Source: Coriobacteriaceae bacterium (lineage in GTDB: Bacteria; Actinomycetota; Coriobacteriia; Anaerosomatales; SLCP01). Taken from it: DNA of 8,639 bases. Positions 6,840 to 8,639 of this stretch are shown piece by piece. The position numbers and the translations under genes were made by a program. The notes beneath the pieces were generated by a model. That model was not told the origin of the DNA. It did no database searches and saw only the letters and a list, made by a program, of their open reading frames with translations. The DNA lies in NCBI GenBank assembly GCA_003563465.1, contig PWVH01000073.1, positions 1 to 8,639 of the forward strand, read 5' to 3'. Position 1 is the first letter of the stretch; the number at the start of each line of letters is the position of its first letter.

Positions 6840-7136
6840 GTGGACCACTATCGGACGCTGCAAGTCATGCAAGACGCCGAGCCCGAGGTGATCGAGAAAG
6901 CATATCGTGCACTGTGCTTCAAGCATCATCCCGACAGAGTGCCCGAGCACAGACGCCACGCCGCCAACGAGCGCATGAAGCGGATCAACGAAGCCTACCG
7001 CGTGTTGAGCGATTCCTCGGCACGCAGAGCCTACGACCGCAGGCTCCCCTCAGGCTCCCATCCGGGTGCGTGGGAGCAGTTCATGTCCAAGGGACTCGTG
7101 GGGATGTTCCTGGACCGGGTGATGTCCGAGAGGTGA
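6840..7136 (+). CDS. Small stand-alone J-domain (DnaJ-like) protein
   Basis: A 98-residue protein. GTG 6840 is preferred over ATG 6834 because the GGAGG at 6829-6833 touches the ATG but sits six bases before the GTG. The protein then begins MDHYRTLQV, typical of J-domain proteins. The J-domain occupies residues 1-67, with the HPD motif at 30-32 that stimulates Hsp70 (DnaK) ATPase, and the helix III/IV pattern INEAYRVLSDSSARRAYDR (49-67). There is no Gly/Phe-rich linker, zinc finger or substrate-binding domain, so it is a class III J-protein, presumably a DnaK co-chaperone for a specific client. The last 25 residues are an amphipathic tail of unknown role. It converges with the candidate selenoprotein gene, 27 bp away. 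Confidence 0.9.
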   Translation: MDHYRTLQVMQDAEPEVIEKAYRALCFKHHPDRVPEHRRHAANERMKRINEAYRVLSDSSARRAYDRRLPSGSHPGAWEQFMSKGLVGMFLDRVMSER

Positions 7137-7150
7137 ATAGGTGCCACGTC

Positions 7151-7164
7151 AGGCCGAGGGGCCT
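7151..7164. terminator. GC hairpin between convergent genes
   Basis: AGGCC-GAGG-GGCCT forms a 5-bp stem with a 4-base loop in the 27-bp gap between the J-domain gene and the candidate selenoprotein gene. No T-tract follows on either strand, so function as a bidirectional terminator is only suggested by position. Confidence 0.3.
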
Positions 7165-7487
7165 CAGAGCATCTCTTGGACTGCGCGCAGAATACCGGGG
7201 TAGGAGACCGCTCCGTCGTAGACAGGCACACCCTCGATCGCCGTCACTGGGTAGAGCAAGCCCCGGGCCTCGATCTCCTCGATCAAGCTGGCGTGCTCGG
7301 CGCGCACTGAGAGGTCCTGCACGTTGCGATAGTGTATCCGGGCCAGCCCGCCGAAGCGACACTCCAGTTCGTTGCCGATGAGAGCAGTGATCTCCTCCGG
7401 AGACCACGACGGGCCTCAACCTCCACTGAAGCAAGCGCTCGATGCTGCGCTATCGAACACCTCTACGGTGACCTTGCTCGCACTCAT
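7164..7487 (-). CDS. Candidate selenoprotein, thioredoxin-like (YuzD/ArsD-like), in-frame TGA as Sec24
   Basis: Reading from ATG 7487-7485 (AGAGGGG six bases upstream) to TGA 7166-7164 gives 107 codons, interrupted only by TGA at 7418-7416, codon 24. Both sides read as one protein in one frame. It opens with a beta strand (KVTVEVFDS, 5-13), then C-F-S-G-G-U-G-P-S with Cys19 and the putative Sec24, then helix 30-42, and ends with YPVTAIEGVPVYDG (79-92) and a final helix. From memory, the tail resembles Bacillus YuzD (DUF1462, a thioredoxin-fold protein), and the C-x4-C/U-G spacing recalls ArsD. This suggests a redox-active selenol/thiol pair, perhaps handling metals, arsenic or persulfides; the substrate is unknown. 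A SECIS-like hairpin follows the TGA, and the promoter carries a CsoR/CstR-type operator. The alternative is a gene broken by a nonsense mutation, but there is no frameshift or other decay. Confidence 0.68.
7387..7407 (-). promoter_or_regulatory. Putative bacterial SECIS hairpin
   Basis: In the minus-strand transcript, GUGGUCUCC (7407-7399), loop GGA (7398-7396) and GGAGAUCAC (7395-7387) form a 9-bp stem with one G-U pair. The loop begins 17 nt after the UGA (7418-7416) and starts with GG. This matches the published general bSECIS model: a stem just 3' of UGA, the apical loop about 16-37 nt away, and a G in the first two loop positions. It would recruit SelB with Sec-tRNA. Confidence 0.62.
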
Positions 7488-7493
7488 GGACGA

Positions 7494-7500
7494 CCCCTCT
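7494..7500 (-). promoter_or_regulatory. Ribosome binding site of the candidate selenoprotein
   Basis: AGAGGGG on the minus strand lies six bases before the ATG at 7487. A good ribosome site argues that the interrupted frame is a live gene and fixes its start. Confidence 0.65.
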
Positions 7501-7538
7501 CGGTCAACGTGTGACTATCCAGATCCGGCGATGGGCGA

Positions 7539-7544
7539 ATTATA
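7539..7544 (-). promoter_or_regulatory. -10 box (TATAAT) of the candidate selenoprotein gene
   Basis: A consensus TATAAT on the minus strand, 51 bases before the start codon, overlaps the palindrome at 7542-7557 by three bases. The -35 is weak (TGATAT with an 18-base spacer). The transcript start would be near 7532, giving a leader of about 45 bases. Confidence 0.55.
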
Positions 7545-7557
7545 CCCCATGGGGTAT
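7542..7557. promoter_or_regulatory. Perfect 16-bp palindrome, CsoR/CstR-type operator
   Basis: ATACCCCATGGGGTAT is a perfect inverted repeat overlapping the -10 box and spacer of the minus-strand promoter. The ATACCCC/GGGGTAT half-sites match the general pattern bound by CsoR-family repressors: CsoR (copper), CstR (persulfide) and relatives. Binding there should block the promoter until the inducer is sensed. No csoR-like gene is in the window. A second weaker dyad, TGGTG-GATAT-CACCA (7557-7571), abuts it. Confidence 0.6.
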
Positions 7558-7587
7558 GGTGGATATCACCAAAACGCCGCCGCTGCA

Positions 7588-7617
7588 CACGCACTCTGAG
7601 GAATCCTCGGCTGCGTG
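7588..7617. other. Imperfect hairpin in the divergent intergenic region
   Basis: CACGCA (7588-7593) pairs with TGCGTG (7612-7617), and CTGAGG (7596-7601) pairs with CCTCGG (7605-7610) around an AAT loop. It lies between the palindromic operator and the RidA-family gene. It may be a leader structure of the RidA transcript or an insulator; no T-tract follows. The rest of 7558-7703 shows no gene. A TAGTAT at 7622-7627 is a possible -10 for the RidA-family gene. Confidence 0.3.
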
Positions 7618-7703
7618 CTGATAGTATTGTCCGGTCCAGCGATTCTTGCACGGAGCTGATCTCGACTGGTTGGTCGCCTCCCTCTTAAGGTGGTGAGCCG
7701 AGA

Positions 7704-8168
7704 GTGTCCGACACAGCCGATCGTCTTATCGCAGCGGGACTTGTGCTGCCCGCAGCGCCAGCGGTGCTCGGGGATTACCTTCCCGCTCGTCGCGTGGACC
7801 GGCTGGTCTTCACGGCCGGGCAATTGCCGCTGTCAGGTGGCGACTTGCTTGCGGTCGGTCGGGTGGGCGTCGAGGTTACTCTACAGGTCGCCTCGGAGTG
7901 CGCCCGGATTGCAGCCCTAAACGCGCTTGCGGCGGCATCGACTGTTTGTGATCTGGATGAGGTGGACGCGGTCATCAAGCTGGTCGGCTATGTCGCCTCG
8001 GCCGAAGGATTCGATCAGCAGCCAGCTGTGGTCGATGGCGCGAGTTCGGTGATGCTTGTGGCCTTTGGCGAGAACGGACGCCATTCGCGTGAAGCCGTCG
8101 GGGTTTGCCAGTTGCCCAAGGGCTCTCCTGTCGAGGTATCGCTCGTTCTAGCTCTCGGCGTAAGGTAA
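7704..8168 (+). CDS. RidA (YjgF/YER057c/UK114) family protein, long-form subgroup
   Basis: A 154-residue protein from GTG 7704, with GGTGAG six bases upstream. The sequence matches the longer RidA subgroup: an N-terminal extension (ADRLIAAGLVLPAAP), then VFTAGQLPL (35-43), VGRVGVEVT (51-59), ARIAALNALA (67-76), VGYVASAEGF (94-103), DGASSVMLVAFGENGRHSREAVGV (111-134, given here by its ends only) and SPVEVSLV (141-148). Classical RidA hydrolyses reactive enamine/imine products of pyridoxal enzymes in the cytosol as a trimer, using an Arg in the cleft; Arg129 and Glu144 are the likely equivalents. Deaminase activity is not established for all members of this subgroup, so the exact reaction is open. 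It is divergent from the candidate selenoprotein, but the operator lies nearer the latter, and joint regulation is not shown. Confidence 0.92.
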   Translation: MSDTADRLIAAGLVLPAAPAVLGDYLPARRVDRLVFTAGQLPLSGGDLLAVGRVGVEVTLQVASECARIAALNALAAASTVCDLDEVDAVIKLVGYVASAEGFDQQPAVVDGASSVMLVAFGENGRHSREAVGVCQLPKGSPVEVSLVLALGVR

Positions 8169-8271
8169 ACGCGATGCAGCACAAGGGCGATTGGAGCAGG
8201 AGCGGGGTATTCCTCGGCGAAATATGGTGTCACGGGCCCCTCTCTCACTACGGTTCGCCAGGAATTCTCTA

Positions 8272-8300
8272 TTGAGCAAAGAGGCGTGTTTGACTATCGT
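8272..8300 (+). promoter_or_regulatory. Promoter of the NapC/NirT-type cytochrome gene
   Basis: TTGAGC (8272-8277) and TATCGT (8295-8300) are spaced by 17 bases, giving a transcript start near 8307 and a leader of about 68 bases. The leader contains a small hairpin GGCCT-GAG-AGGCC (8344-8356) just before the ribosome site. The remainder of the 8169-8374 gap shows no supportable gene. Confidence 0.45.
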
Positions 8301-8374
8301 AATCTGAGCGGGGGCATGGTGCTGCGTTTCACAGGCATGTCATGGCCTGAGAGGCCGAGCGAGGGGAGATGTCT

Positions 8375-8639
8375 ATGGCGAGGATATCCTTGGCCGGATT
8401 CAAGGATCCGATCCGTCGGCCGCGCTACATCATCTGGACCGGAGTAGTGGTTCTGGCACTGGCTGCGGTCGTCACGGTCGCGCTCGGCGCCACGTCTACC
8501 TACTGGTTCTGTGCGTCAGTGTGTCACAAGGTCCAAGACGACACCATCATCTCCTACGACAGGTCGTCCCACTCGAAGGTCTCTTGCATGGCGTGTCACA
8601 TGCCAGTAGGCCTGGACCCGGTAGGTTTCGTCATAAAGA
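8375..8639 (+). CDS. Membrane-anchored NapC/NirT-type multihaem cytochrome c, N-terminal part (3' end outside window)
   Basis: The first 88 codons are visible. ATG 8375 is preferred over ATG 8369 because AGGGGAG (8362-8368) lies six bases before the former. The protein has a basic cytosolic N-terminus, one membrane anchor (about 18-41), then haem motifs CASVCH (46-51) and CMACH (71-75). A His in the S-x-H pattern (residue 66) lies just before the second motif, as in NapC/NirT/NrfH proteins. Those proteins take electrons from menaquinol and pass them to periplasmic reductases. The first motif has three residues between its cysteines, not two. The partner reductase lies beyond the window, so the acceptor (nitrite, sulfur species, metal or other) is unknown. 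The 6 kb-plus gap to the other cytochrome argues against one operon. Confidence 0.85.
   Translation, partial: MARISLAGFKDPIRRPRYIIWTGVVVLALAAVVTVALGATSTYWFCASVCHKVQDDTIISYDRSSHSKVSCMACHMPVGLDPVGFVIK

Noticed and set aside
6591..6959. Minus-strand open frame of 122 codons across the structured intergenic region
   Set aside because: It begins inside the J-domain gene, has no ribosome site, and its composition looks like a shadow. The segment complementary to 6700-6810 reads fairly protein-like, so a decayed gene cannot be fully excluded.
7164..7415. Treating the stretch 7164-7415 and the short stretch 7419-7487 as two separate pieces or as a pseudogene
   Set aside because: Both lie in one frame with no frameshift. 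The upstream part has a good ribosome site and promoter, and the interruption falls exactly at a redox-motif position followed by a SECIS-like hairpin. Pseudogene remains the main alternative but is less economical.
7372..7599. Plus-strand open frame of 75 codons, and a 60-codon one at 7332-7514
   Set aside because: They are antisense to the candidate selenoprotein, cross its promoter and palindrome, lack ribosome sites and resemble no protein.
8174..8275. A 33-codon open frame after the RidA-family gene
   Set aside because: Weak ribosome site, no recognisable features, and it runs into the cytochrome promoter.
1..8639. CRISPR arrays, insertion sequences, tRNA or rRNA genes
   Set aside because: No regularly spaced repeats, transposase motifs, terminal inverted repeats or cloverleaf-like sequences were found by eye.

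Overview
The window looks like a chromosomal segment from a high-GC, anaerobically respiring Gram-positive bacterium. My best guess is an actinobacterium of the Coriobacteriia type. This rests on GC-rich third codon positions, strong AGGAGG-like ribosome sites with GTG/TTG (and one probable CTG) starts, a CwlM-like cell-wall protein, NlpC/P60 and L,D-transpeptidase wall enzymes, and multihaem c-type cytochromes at both edges. The taxonomic placement is inference.

Layout. 1-786 is the 3' end of a periplasmic multihaem cytochrome. 869-3995 is an envelope block: an L,D-transpeptidase on the minus strand, divergent from a cytosolic-looking protein with two peptidoglycan-binding domains and a degenerate amidase-like tail (CwlM-like), then a secreted coiled-coil NlpC/P60 peptidase. 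4072-5175 is pilT, the type IV pilus retraction ATPase. It overlaps a convergent VanZ-family membrane protein by 7 bp (5169-5570, minus). 5692-6594 is an EamA/DMT transporter. A 245-base gap with several inverted repeats and a tandem 13-bp repeat precedes a tiny J-domain protein (6840-7136).

The most interesting locus is 7164-7557 on the minus strand. No uninterrupted reading frame covers it, because an in-frame TGA sits at codon 24. Reading through that TGA gives an intact 107-residue thioredoxin-like protein with a C-x4-U-G-P-S motif. A 9-bp hairpin with a GGA loop starts 8 nt after the TGA, which is the geometry of a bacterial SECIS. I call it a candidate selenoprotein. Its promoter carries a consensus TATAAT overlapped by a perfect 16-bp palindrome of the ATACCCC/GGGGTAT type bound by CsoR/CstR-family repressors, suggesting control by copper or by reactive sulfur.

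Divergent from it is a RidA-family protein (7704-8168). The window ends in the first 88 codons of a membrane-anchored NapC/NirT-type cytochrome (8375 onward) with its own promoter. Haem electron transport thus flanks wall-remodelling genes, pilus retraction and a small thiol/selenol redox gene. Apart from the wall-related block, the genes look like independent single-gene units, each with its own promoter-like sequence, rather than one operon.
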